Shown here: one piece after another, positions 22,708 to 31,043 of the stretch | Layout of the letters: each line of letters starts with the position of its first letter | How positions within the stretch are numbered: the first letter of the stretch is position 1 | Assembly: GCA_951813575.1 (NCBI GenBank) | Contig: OX638375.1 | Span: 1,083,501 to 1,147,500, forward strand | DNA length: 64,000 bases | Direction: 5' to 3' | Origin: Candidatus Binatia bacterium | GTDB taxonomy: Bacteria; Desulfobacterota; Binatia; UBA9968; JAJDTQ01 | Made by a program: the position numbers and the translations under genes | The notes under the pieces: generated by a model | Seen by the model: the letters and a program-made list of their open reading frames with translations, nothing else | The model's database searches: none | Told to the model about the DNA's origin: nothing

Positions 22708-24483
22708 CTACCGGACATCCAGGCCGTGGCTGCGGCTGAGCTTGTAGAACAAGCTGGCAATGAGCACGGTGCCTACGCTGATGCCCAGGGCGAAGGCGGA
22801 CAGGGTCCCCACCGCGCCGTTCTCCCAGAGCTCCCAGATGACCACGGAGATCACCTCCGAACCGGGGCTGTAGAGCAGCAGTGCAACGGACAGCTCCCGG
22901 ATGGTGATGAGGAAGATGTAGATCCACCCGGCGAACAGGGCCGGCATCATCAGCGGTATCATGATCTTGCGGGCCACGTTGCCCCAGCTCGCGCCGCTGG
23001 TGGTGGCGCTTTCCTCCAGCTCCTTGTGGATGCCGATGAGACCCGCGTGGCTGAACCTCATGGCGTAGGGAAGGTAGCGGGCGGAGAAGGCGATGACCAT
23101 GATCCAGATGGTGCCGTAGACCGGAATCGGAACCGTAAGGTAGGTCTGCAGCACGGCGACTCCCATGACGATGCCGGGAAACACCAGCGGAATCATCGTC
23201 AGCCGGTCCAGAGTCCAGCGCCACTTGATGGCGGAGCGCGTCACCAGCCAGGCGGTGATGAACGCCACGCCCACGCAGGCGGTGGCGGAAACGATGCTGA
23301 TGGTGAGGTTGTTCATGATGGAGCGCAGGATCTTGTCGTCGCTGAACGCCTCCACGTAGTTGTTGAACGTGAACAGGGAAAGGGCCTCCCACGAGGGCAC
23401 GATCAGATAGGGCATGAAGCTCGCCCAGATGAGCGCGGTCAGCGGCAGAAGCTGGAGCGCCGGCAGGCCCAGCAGGGCCAGGCCGCCCAGCCAGCGCCAC
23501 CGGCCCAGGTCCTTGCGCCGGGGCTGAAACCCCTTGCCGGTAATGGTGGTGAACCGGTGCGCGTGCTGGGTGACGCGATAGTACGGCCACAGACACAGCC
23601 CGACCACGCCGATGAGAAGCACGGAATAGGCGCTGGCGTTGCCGTACTCGGGTATGTAGCCCTCGCTCAGCTCAAGGTAGATCTGGGTCGTCATGACCTC
23701 GATGCCCGCGGGAAGGCCTACCAAGGCCGGGATCTCGAAGGCTTCCAGGCTGCGGATGAACGTGAGGATCAGCACCGACAGCACGCTGGGCGTGGCCATG
23801 GGGAAGGTGACCTTCCAGAACACCTGCCAATCCGTGCTCCCGGCCACCACCGCGGCTTCCTCCAGGGACGGGTCCATGGACCGGAACGGCGTCGCCATGA
23901 GGAGGAAGACGATGGGCGTCCACAGGAACCCTTCCACCAGCACCATGCCGCTCATGGAAAAAATGTCGAAGATCGGGCCGTACCCAATGAGCCACTTCAC
24001 GGACAGGTTGATGAATCCGGCCTCCGGCCCCAGCAGCAGTATCCAGCCGATCACCTTGATGAGCCCGGGCACGGCGAAAGACACGAAGGCCGCCACGTAG
24101 GCCACCATGCGGAACGGCGCGTTGGTCCGCTCCGCCAGCCACGCCATCACCGTTCCGAACAACAGCGCCCAGAACGCGCTCCCAACGGAGAACACCAGGG
24201 AGTTCCAGACCAGGGTTTCGAACTGCGCCAGGGACTCGAATATGTTGAAGAAATTATGAAAGGTGAGGCCGATGATCCCGGAGTCCATGGAAGGCACGAA
24301 GCTCGTGTAAATGATGAACACGAGTGGCGGAACGACGAGATACAGCAACGCAAGCGCGCAGGGGATGAACAACCAGAGCGGATAGTCGCGGCCCTGCCTG
24401 CTCGGACGGAAGATGTCGAGAAACGTCCTGGAACCACCGGTGGCCGTTCCGGACCCATCAAGAGCTGCCTGGTCTCTACTCAA
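22708..24483 (-). CDS. ABC transporter permease, two fused membrane domains
   Basis: A 591-residue inner-membrane protein with about 12 segments and two transport domains. EAA loops are LEEAAVVAGSTDWQVFWKV near residue 205 and LEESATTSGASWGNVARK near residue 490. It resembles the permease at 5983 in design but is clearly diverged. The start appears to be TTG at 24483 with GAGGAG 9 bp upstream. The cognate binding protein is upstream at 24636-25679, and the MetE-like gene is downstream. No ATPase is encoded in the cluster. Confidence 0.85.
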   Translation of the reverse strand: MSRDQAALDGSGTATGGSRTFLDIFRPSRQGRDYPLWLFIPCALALLYLVVPPLVFIIYTSFVPSMDSGIIGLTFHNFFNIFESLAQFETLVWNSLVFSVGSAFWALLFGTVMAWLAERTNAPFRMVAYVAAFVSFAVPGLIKVIGWILLLGPEAGFINLSVKWLIGYGPIFDIFSMSGMVLVEGFLWTPIVFLLMATPFRSMDPSLEEAAVVAGSTDWQVFWKVTFPMATPSVLSVLILTFIRSLEAFEIPALVGLPAGIEVMTTQIYLELSEGYIPEYGNASAYSVLLIGVVGLCLWPYYRVTQHAHRFTTITGKGFQPRRKDLGRWRWLGGLALLGLPALQLLPLTALIWASFMPYLIVPSWEALSLFTFNNYVEAFSDDKILRSIMNNLTISIVSATACVGVAFITAWLVTRSAIKWRWTLDRLTMIPLVFPGIVMGVAVLQTYLTVPIPVYGTIWIMVIAFSARYLPYAMRFSHAGLIGIHKELEESATTSGASWGNVARKIMIPLMMPALFAGWIYIFLITIRELSVALLLYSPGSEVISVVIWELWENGAVGTLSAFALGISVGTVLIASLFYKLSRSHGLDVR

Positions 24484-24540
24484 ATGCCGAACTCCTCGAC
24501 CGGCCTGTACGCGCCATTCCGGTCATCCGCACCCAGCGCA

Positions 24541-24573
24541 ACACGGGGGCAGGTCCGTGCCCTGCCCCCGTGT
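24541..24573 (-). promoter_or_regulatory. strong hairpin between binding-protein and permease genes
   Basis: Perfect 13-bp arms (24541-24553 and 24561-24573) with a 7-base loop, in the 150-bp gap downstream of the binding-protein gene. No T-run follows on the minus strand, so it is more likely an mRNA-stabilising or attenuating stem that lets binding protein be made in excess of permease. Confidence 0.6.
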
Positions 24574-24635
24574 ATTACGTTGTCACAATGGTTCGAGACT
24601 CAACGATCCCGGAACGAACGGATCCGCGGGAACCG

Positions 24636-25679
24636 TCAACCCCTGCGGCCGATGGCACGGAGCAGCTTGTTCCACTCCTTGAGCTTCTTGTTGTACTGCG
24701 ACGCGCTCAAGCCCCTTTCGGGATACACGCGCTTGAACGGGTAGTCCTTCCACGCCATGCCGTAGTAGAACTTCTGCAGGATCTGCTGTCCCTCGTTCAG
24801 GACGAAGTTGATCAGCAGCAGCGCGGCATGGGGATGTGGCGCATTGCGGAACAACGAGGAGCCTCCGGCGTTGGTCGGGACTTCGTCCAGGGCGTTCCAT
24901 CCCAGCGGCGCCCCCTCGTTGATCTTCACCAGCGCGTGGTTGCGGAAGACCGAGGGCGAGGCCAGGAACTCGCCCGAGATGATCAGGTCGCGGGTGGCCG
25001 TGCCCGAGATCTTCGCGAGCTTGAACTCCTGCGCCTTGAGCTTCTCGACGTATTCGCGCCCCTTGACCTTGAGCATGGTTCCGATCATCCGGTCGCCGGT
25101 GCTCAGAATGCTCATGACGATCTTGCCCTTGAGGGCCGGGTTCAGGAGGTCGTCGAAGCTCTTGGGCGCCTGTTCCTTGGACAGCTTCTTGGTGTTGTAG
25201 CCCAGCCCGATAAAGGACTCGCGGTCCGTGACCCACCACACGCCGCCGCTCTTGGCCTTGATTTGGTGCTCATCCGGCCATCTCTTATGCTCCGGGCTGG
25301 TGTAGGGCATGGTGATCTTCGCCTCGCGGAACAACTGCATGATCCCGGGCGTGGTCTCGGTGGCGTCCGCGAGGTGTTTCCCGGCCTTGGCTTCGGCAAA
25401 GGCCTTCGACGAGATGTCCTTGCTGCCGGCCCGGTAGACCTCGATCTTCACATCCGGATACTTCTTGGCGAACTCCGCCTTGATGGTCTTCCAGGACTTG
25501 CCGCCCAGCGAGGTGTACCAGACCACCTTGCCTTCCTTCTTGGCGCCCTCGTGCAACATCTTCTCGTAGTCCGCCGCGGGCCCGCTGTAATTGGCCAGCT
25601 TCTTGAGAGTATCACTTTGGCCCCACGCCGCGGACACTGTCAGAAAGATTAGCGCGACGGTCAAGTATAGTGCCTTCAT
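24636..25679 (-). CDS. ABC transporter extracellular substrate-binding protein
   Basis: A 347-residue exported binding protein of the iron(III)-type family. A signal peptide (MKALYLTVALIFLTVSAAWG) is followed by a mature domain with EGKVVWYTSLGG near residue 50 and GLGYNTKKLSKEQAPKSFDDLLNP near 155, the hinge typical of this family. GAGGAGG lies about 9 bp before the ATG at 25679, which is preferred over a longer in-frame start. First gene of a three-gene minus-strand unit (binding protein, permease, MetE-like). Ligand unknown. Confidence 0.82.
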   Translation of the reverse strand: MKALYLTVALIFLTVSAAWGQSDTLKKLANYSGPAADYEKMLHEGAKKEGKVVWYTSLGGKSWKTIKAEFAKKYPDVKIEVYRAGSKDISSKAFAEAKAGKHLADATETTPGIMQLFREAKITMPYTSPEHKRWPDEHQIKAKSGGVWWVTDRESFIGLGYNTKKLSKEQAPKSFDDLLNPALKGKIVMSILSTGDRMIGTMLKVKGREYVEKLKAQEFKLAKISGTATRDLIISGEFLASPSVFRNHALVKINEGAPLGWNALDEVPTNAGGSSLFRNAPHPHAALLLINFVLNEGQQILQKFYYGMAWKDYPFKRVYPERGLSASQYNKKLKEWNKLLRAIGRRG

Positions 25680-25903
25680 AAGGATGTCCTCCTCTCGGGT
25701 TTGCTCCTGCGGAAGCCTGGCGCATGCGGGCATCGAAAGAACGGCATCCCGCCCTCCTGCGCGTTTAACGCCCTTCTAGGGCACGGACACGCGGCTTGTC
25801 AAACGGAAAGCATTGCGCGAAGATGGCCGTGCTCCCGGGCTTGTCCGGTTCTCTCGTCGAACAGACGCCGGCTTCCGGTCGTCTGCCGCAAGGGCTTGAA
25901 GGG

Positions 25904-26698
25904 ATGCGTAGAGGACGCCTCATAGCGGTACCATTCGCTCTTCTCCTTCTCCTCTGGCATAGCGCGCTTCTCGGCGCATGCAAGGAGGAGAGCTTCGCGA
26001 GCCGCTTCCTCCGCCCGGCGTACGCCGCAACGCCCGACGCCACCCTGCACTACTTCGGCCACAGCTTCTTCCAACTCGTCACCAGCCGGGGCACGCGGAT
26101 CGTGATGGATCCACTGGCGCCGGGCTGGTACCCCGTGCCCGACGTCTCCGCGCACGCCGTCACCATCGGCAGGGAACATCAGAACCACAACTGGATACCC
26201 ATCGTGCGCGGCCGGCCGCTGATCCTCCGGGGTCTCCGGGAAATGGAGTACACGTACGAGTGGAACCAGGTGAGGACAACGGTGAAGGATGTGCTTGTGC
26301 AGAGCGTGCCCATCTACGTGAGCCGCCCGGACGGCGACCTCTTCAAGGGCGCGGCGTTCACATACGATCTCGGCCGGCTGTGCGTCGCGCACCTGGGCGA
26401 CCTGAGCCACAAGCTCACCCCCAAGCTGCTGAAGCAGTTCGGCAAAGTGGACGTCGCGCTGGTGCCCATCGGCGGCCGCACCACCATGGGGCCCCATACC
26501 GCCCGGGAGGTGGTGGAACAGCTCAAACCCAAGATGGCCATCCCCATGCACTACCGCGACGATCTCGAACGTGTGCGGATCTTCAGCGAAGGTTTCCCCA
26601 CGCGGACCGTGCCGGACGGCTCGCTGGCCATCAGCAAGGCGGCTTTGCCCCGGAAGACGGAGATCGTCGTGCTCGGCTACCGTGGCGGCCCCTTCTGA
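25904..26698 (+). CDS. metallo-beta-lactamase-fold lipoprotein, altered metal motif
   Basis: A 264-residue protein with a lipoprotein signal ending LLGAC near residue 26, so probably membrane-anchored outside the cytoplasm. The rest matches the UPF0173/UlaG-like metal-dependent hydrolase layout: TLHYFGHSFFQLVTSRGTRIVMDPLAPG, then a motif region TIGREHQNHNW, then VAHLGDLSH and IPMHYRDD. The canonical THxHxDH reads GREHQNH, losing the first His and the Asp, although later His and Asp ligands remain. Activity may be changed. The ATG at 25904 is chosen because it directly precedes the signal peptide. Confidence 0.7.
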   Translation: MRRGRLIAVPFALLLLLWHSALLGACKEESFASRFLRPAYAATPDATLHYFGHSFFQLVTSRGTRIVMDPLAPGWYPVPDVSAHAVTIGREHQNHNWIPIVRGRPLILRGLREMEYTYEWNQVRTTVKDVLVQSVPIYVSRPDGDLFKGAAFTYDLGRLCVAHLGDLSHKLTPKLLKQFGKVDVALVPIGGRTTMGPHTAREVVEQLKPKMAIPMHYRDDLERVRIFSEGFPTRTVPDGSLAISKAALPRKTEIVVLGYRGGPF

Positions 26699-26708
26699 GA
26701 TTTTCCGG

Positions 26709-26738
26709 TTGACTGCCGAATCCTTTCCATCCTATTTT
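26709..26738 (+). promoter_or_regulatory. probable sigma-70 promoter of the TAXI-TRAP operon
   Basis: TTGACT (26709-26714), 18-bp spacer, TATTTT (26733-26738), 79 bp before the first TAXI gene. Confidence 0.5.
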
Positions 26739-26817
26739 ACGCGGATTCGTCGGGGCACCCTTTGGCAATCACCGTGCGCCGTCCCGTCGCGTACTAACCA
26801 AGTCAGGAGGAACTTGC

Positions 26818-27801
26818 ATGAGAAGTCCGAGACTCAAGGGGTTATGGGTTGCGGTCGCGGTGGCGGCCATGGCGTGGGCCGCGGGCCCGCAGCGGGCCAC
26901 CGCTGCGGAGATGCCGAAAAGCCTGGAGATCGGCGGCGCCAGCATAGGCGGAGCCTTCTACGTGGTGGCGGGCGGCGTGGCCAAGCTGCTGGAAGCGCAG
27001 ATGAAGATCCCGGTAACCGCGGCGGTTACCGAGGGTTCGCGCGAGAACGTGCGCCTCATCGACCGCAAGCAGATCTTCATGGGCGTCATCGCGTCGAACA
27101 ACTCGTACCCGGCGTACCACGGGGTCCTGACCTTCAAGAAGAAACACCCGTTGGCCCTGGTCATGGGCCTTTACCCCAACGCCTTCACGCTTCACACCCT
27201 GCCCGGCAGTCCCATCAACTCGTTCGCCGACCTCAAGGGCAACCGCGTGGGCGTGGGCACCGGCCGGACCTGGGACGCCTTCATGGTGCCGTTGATGAAA
27301 GCCCACGGCCTGACCTACAAGAAGGACTTCAAGCCCGTGTACGCGGGAATGAGCGACCTCTACACGCAGCTCGGCGACGGCAACATCGTGGCCATGCCCA
27401 CCATGGTTTCCGGGCTGAGCCCGATCCCCGCGGCGCTGCGCCTGCATGCCGAAAAGGGCGCCAGGTACCTGCCGCCGGAGCCTCAGGCGGTCGACAAGAT
27501 GGTCAAGCAGTTTCCGTACATGACGCGGCAGACCATTCCGGCGAACACGCCCACCTTCGAGAAGGCCGTCGAGACTTTCGACATCGGCGGCCCCCTGCTC
27601 ACCGTCCGGGCGGACGCCGACGAGGAGCTGGTCTACAATGTCCTCAAGATGATTCACCAGAACCTCGACAAGCTGGCGGAGGACGTGCGCTACTTCAAGT
27701 ACGCCCAGCTCAATCCGGCGGTACTCACCACCCAGATCGGCGTTCCGTATCATCCGGGGGCGGTGCGCTACTGGAAGGAAGCCGGCCTCTGGAAGAAGTA
27801 G
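26818..27801 (+). CDS. TAXI-family TRAP transporter substrate-binding protein, first copy
   Basis: A 327-residue periplasmic binding protein of the TAXI branch of TRAP transporters. It has a signal peptide to about residue 30, then MPKSLEIGGASIGGAFYVVAGG and VTAAVTEGSRENVRLIDRKQIFMG, the family ligand region. LKGNRVGVGTGRTWDAFM is near residue 140. It is very similar along its whole length to the next gene, so the pair is a tandem duplication. AGGAGG lies upstream. TAXI systems import organic acids such as glutamate or 2-oxoglutarate; the ligand here is unknown. Confidence 0.88.
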   Translation: MRSPRLKGLWVAVAVAAMAWAAGPQRATAAEMPKSLEIGGASIGGAFYVVAGGVAKLLEAQMKIPVTAAVTEGSRENVRLIDRKQIFMGVIASNNSYPAYHGVLTFKKKHPLALVMGLYPNAFTLHTLPGSPINSFADLKGNRVGVGTGRTWDAFMVPLMKAHGLTYKKDFKPVYAGMSDLYTQLGDGNIVAMPTMVSGLSPIPAALRLHAEKGARYLPPEPQAVDKMVKQFPYMTRQTIPANTPTFEKAVETFDIGGPLLTVRADADEELVYNVLKMIHQNLDKLAEDVRYFKYAQLNPAVLTTQIGVPYHPGAVRYWKEAGLWKK

Positions 27802-27823
27802 GCCGCATCCGAACCCGAGCCTA

Positions 27824-27880
27824 GCGGGGCAGGCGGACCGGAGGCGCGCCGGACGGTACGTCTCCGGTCCGTTGCCCCGC
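27824..27880 (+). promoter_or_regulatory. hairpin between the two TAXI genes
   Basis: Arms 27824-27842 and 27863-27880 are complementary apart from one or two bases (GCGGGGCA...GGACCGGA against TCCGGTCC...TGCCCCGC). No T-run follows. It may stabilise the upstream message or attenuate the downstream genes. Confidence 0.55.
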
Positions 27881-27910
27881 CTCGGAAACGAACTCCTGAG
27901 GAGGTAAGCC

Positions 27911-28891
27911 ATGAAGCGTCCAGGACTCAAGGGTTTGCTGGCGGCGGTGCTGGTAGCCGCCGTGGCATGGGCGTCCGGTCCCCAGCCGGCGACCGCGCAG
28001 AACTTGCCAGCCAGCCTGGAGGTGGGCGGCGCCAGCATCGGCGGCGGATTCTACGTCATGGCCGGAGGCATCGCCAAGCTGCTTGAGGACAAGCTCAAGA
28101 TCCCGGTGACCGCAGCGGTGACCGAGGGCTCACGCGAGAACATCCGTTTGATTGACCGCAAGCAGATCTTCATGGGGATCATATCCTCGAACAACGGCTA
28201 TCCCGGCTACCATGGGCTCAAGGGCTTCGACAAGAAACACCCCATCGCACCGATCCTGGGCCTGTACCCGCACTCCTTCGCCTACATGACCCTCCCCGAC
28301 AGCCCGGTCCGCAAGTTTGCGGACCTCAAGGGCAACCGGGTGGGCGTGGGCACCGGCCGGACCTGGGACGCGTTCCTGAAGCCCCTGTACAAGGCCCACG
28401 GCCTCACCTACAAGGACATCAAGCCCGTTTACGCGGGCATGAGCGACCTGTACACGCAACTCGGCGACGGCATCATCGTGGCGACGCCGGGCATCGTGGC
28501 CGGCCTGAGCCCGATCCCCGGAGCGTTGCGGCTCCACGCCGAGAAGGGCGCGGCCTACTTCGGGCCCGAGCCGCAAGCGGTCGAGAAGGTCCTGAAGGAA
28601 CTGCCCTACATGGCGCGGATCCGCATTTCCAAGGACACCCCGACCTTCGACAAGGACATCGACACCGTGGACATCGGCGGCCCGCATGTCTACGTCCGGG
28701 CAGACGCGGACGCGGAGTTGGTCTACAAGGTCACCAAGCTGATCCACGCGAACTTCGATGGCATGGCCGCTGAAGTGCGTTACTTCAAGTATGCCCAGGC
28801 CAACCCGGCGGTGCTGACCAAGGACATCAACGTGCCCTTCCATCCCGGCGCCGTGCGCTACTGGAAGGAGGCCGGGCTCTGGAAGCCATAG
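27911..28891 (+). CDS. TAXI-family TRAP transporter substrate-binding protein, second copy
   Basis: A 326-residue paralogue of the preceding gene, with the same signal-peptide style, ASIGGGFYVMAGG, VTEGSRENIRLIDRKQIFMG, GNRVGVGTGRTWDAF and identical C-terminal HPGAVRYWKEAGLWK. Differences cluster in NGYPGYHGLKGFDKKHPIAP and in the region around residues 240-260, where ligand contacts are likely, so the two copies may differ in specificity. GAGGAGG precedes the ATG. The TRAP permease gene begins within 20 bp of its stop. Confidence 0.88.
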   Translation: MKRPGLKGLLAAVLVAAVAWASGPQPATAQNLPASLEVGGASIGGGFYVMAGGIAKLLEDKLKIPVTAAVTEGSRENIRLIDRKQIFMGIISSNNGYPGYHGLKGFDKKHPIAPILGLYPHSFAYMTLPDSPVRKFADLKGNRVGVGTGRTWDAFLKPLYKAHGLTYKDIKPVYAGMSDLYTQLGDGIIVATPGIVAGLSPIPGALRLHAEKGAAYFGPEPQAVEKVLKELPYMARIRISKDTPTFDKDIDTVDIGGPHVYVRADADAELVYKVTKLIHANFDGMAAEVRYFKYAQANPAVLTKDINVPFHPGAVRYWKEAGLWKP

Positions 28892-28908
28892 GCCGCAACA
28901 TCACTCGG

Positions 28909-30789
28909 TTGCTGGCAATCGGACTGTCGGCGTACGCTGTTTATAACGCCTTCAGTCCGTTGCCGCCCCTTCAGGAACGCAGCCTGTTCCTGCTGGTGCT
29001 GTTCGCGCTGGTGTTCCTCACCCAGGCAACGGAACGCGAGCGGCCCGCCCAGGTGGCGGTGGATCTTTTCTGGCTGGCGCTCAGCATGGCGACCTTCGGG
29101 TACGTGTTCATCGAGCACGAGGAGATCGCCTTCAAGTCGGGAATCGTTACCCAGACCGATCTGGTGCTGGGAATCGTATGCGTGTTCGTGGTGCTCGAGG
29201 CCACCCGCCGCATCGTCGGCTGGGCCCTGGTGGTCACCGCGCTGGTGTTCCTGGTCTACGTCTTCTACGGCCAGCACCTGCCCCGTTGGGTGGGAGGCCA
29301 CGGCGGCTTTGACCTGGACCGCATCGTCACCACGGTCTACCTGTCCGGCAACGGCGTCTTCGGCGTCGCCACCTACATCACCTTCAAGTTCGTGTTCCTC
29401 TTCGTGATGTTCGGCAAGCTACTGGAAGCCACCGGCGCGTTGGCGTTCATCATGGAGTTCACCCGCTCGCTGGTGGGAAGATACCGCGGCGGCCCGGCCA
29501 TGATGGCCGTGGTCTCCAGCGGCATGATGGGATCGGTGAGCGGCAGCGCGGTGGCCAACGTCATGGTCACGGGCTCCATCACCATCCCGCTCATGAAGCG
29601 CGTGGGCTTTCAGCCCCACGTGGCGGGCGCCGTGGAGGCGGCCGCCTCCACCGGAGGACAGTTCATGCCGCCGGTCATGGGGGCCGCGGCCTTTCTCATG
29701 ATGCAGTTCCTGGCGGTGGACTATCTCCAGATCGTCAAGGCCGCCTTCATCCCGGCGGTGCTGTACTTCATCGGCGTGCTTGCGGGGGTCTACTTCTATG
29801 CCCTGCGCTCCGGGCTCACCGGCTTGCCGCCGAACGAGTTGCCCAGGGTCAGGGAAGTGATACGCGAGCCTCAGGGGCTGACGTTCATCGCCGGCATCGG
29901 CCTGCTCATCGTGCTGTTGCTGCTGCGGATGTCGCCGGTCCAGGCGGTGTTGCGGGCCATGGCCGTGATTGCGGTGCTGGGCGTGGGCATCTCCGCCATC
30001 ACCCTGTTCTTCCAGGACCGCGGCCGTTTCGTCTCGGCCGTCCCGGGCGGAGCCTTGACCGCCGTCAAGAAAGGCATCCAGGTTTTCGAAGGCACCGGCC
30101 GGGACTTCGTCACCCTGGGCACCGCGGTGGCCTGCGTCGGCATCATCATGGGCACCATCCTGATGACCGGCCTCGCCACGCGCTTCTCCGGTCTCGTGAT
30201 CGGCATGGCGGGCGGCGACCTCACGCTGATCCTGCTGCTGACCATGTTCGCCTCCATGATCCTGGGAATGGGACTGCCCACGAGCATCGCCTACATCATC
30301 CTCGCGCTGATGGTGGCGCCCGTGCTCATCAAGGTCGGCGTGTGGCCCATGGCCGCGCATCTGTTCATCTTCTTCTCCGGCATGTTGTCGATGGTGACGC
30401 CACCCGTGGCCCTGGCCGCCTATGCCGGCGCCACCGTGGCGGGCAGCGACTTCTGGCGCACCAGTCTGTTCGCCGGCCTGATCTCGTTGCCCGTGTACAT
30501 ACTCCCCTACGCCTTCGTGTTCGGCACACCGCTGCTGATGCGGGGCCATCCCGTGGACATCATCCTGACCACGGCCACGGCGGTCGCGGGGGTGATCCTC
30601 AACGCCTACGCGCTGGTAGGCGACTTCAAGGATCGTACCGAGGCGCTTGAGCGGATCGTCGTGTTCGCGGCCGCCATCATGCTCATCGCCCCGGGCGCCA
30701 TGACCGACATCGTCGGCTTGGTGCTGGCCGTGGCCGGCCTGGCCCGGCCGGTGGTGCGCCGCGTCGCCATGGCCAACGCCACCGGTTGA
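28909..30789 (+). CDS. TRAP transporter fused permease (DctQ-DctM, TAXI type)
   Basis: A 626-residue inner-membrane protein joining the small DctQ-like part (about four segments to residue 150) with the large DctM part. The DctM signature GMGLPTSIAYIILALMVAP is near residue 450, and SGSAVANVMVTGSITIPLMKRVGF near 205 is the usual first hairpin loop region. It couples sodium or proton entry to solute uptake with the TAXI proteins. The start is uncertain: TTG at 28909 has no ribosome site, whereas a CTG at 28879 has AAGGAGG 7 bp upstream but lies inside the end of the TAXI gene, where that sequence also encodes the conserved KEAGLWK. Confidence 0.85.
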   Translation: MLAIGLSAYAVYNAFSPLPPLQERSLFLLVLFALVFLTQATERERPAQVAVDLFWLALSMATFGYVFIEHEEIAFKSGIVTQTDLVLGIVCVFVVLEATRRIVGWALVVTALVFLVYVFYGQHLPRWVGGHGGFDLDRIVTTVYLSGNGVFGVATYITFKFVFLFVMFGKLLEATGALAFIMEFTRSLVGRYRGGPAMMAVVSSGMMGSVSGSAVANVMVTGSITIPLMKRVGFQPHVAGAVEAAASTGGQFMPPVMGAAAFLMMQFLAVDYLQIVKAAFIPAVLYFIGVLAGVYFYALRSGLTGLPPNELPRVREVIREPQGLTFIAGIGLLIVLLLLRMSPVQAVLRAMAVIAVLGVGISAITLFFQDRGRFVSAVPGGALTAVKKGIQVFEGTGRDFVTLGTAVACVGIIMGTILMTGLATRFSGLVIGMAGGDLTLILLLTMFASMILGMGLPTSIAYIILALMVAPVLIKVGVWPMAAHLFIFFSGMLSMVTPPVALAAYAGATVAGSDFWRTSLFAGLISLPVYILPYAFVFGTPLLMRGHPVDIILTTATAVAGVILNAYALVGDFKDRTEALERIVVFAAAIMLIAPGAMTDIVGLVLAVAGLARPVVRRVAMANATG

Positions 30790-30878
30790 TCCACGGCCCG
30801 TCGAAGCAGCGGATGGCAGCGCCGGTTAAAGGCCACTGACCGACCCCTTTCCAAAACGGTATGGCCGGCGCGGCTCGA

Positions 30879-31043
30879 CTAGTGGCATGTAACGTCCAAT
30901 ACGAGACCAAGATGCGCAGGATTTTTCGTTGTCGGCAAGGCGCGATGACGAGCAGTGGCGGGTACCACGCGAGGAAGAGCAACGCGGCCGACAGCGAAAA
31001 AGACCAGCAGATTGGTCTCGTATTGGACGTTACATGCCACTAA
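30879..31043. repeat. 165-bp hairpin element, copy 2, overlapping a start codon
   Basis: Same length and core (30912-31013) as copy 1 at 5807-5971. Arms of 27-28 bp next to CTAGT/ACTAA are perfectly complementary to each other but unrelated to those of copy 1. The right arm contains the ATG of the LLM gene (31034-31036) and its next two codons. Confidence 0.85.

Noticed and set aside
22405..24744. 779-codon plus-strand frame
   Set aside because: Antisense to the fused permease and the MetE-like gene; no recognisable motif.
30929..31033. N-terminal extension of the LLM protein reading through the hairpin element
   Set aside because: The extension is translated from repeat sequence, is shared with a similar frame in the other copy, and the family normally starts at the ATG at 31034.
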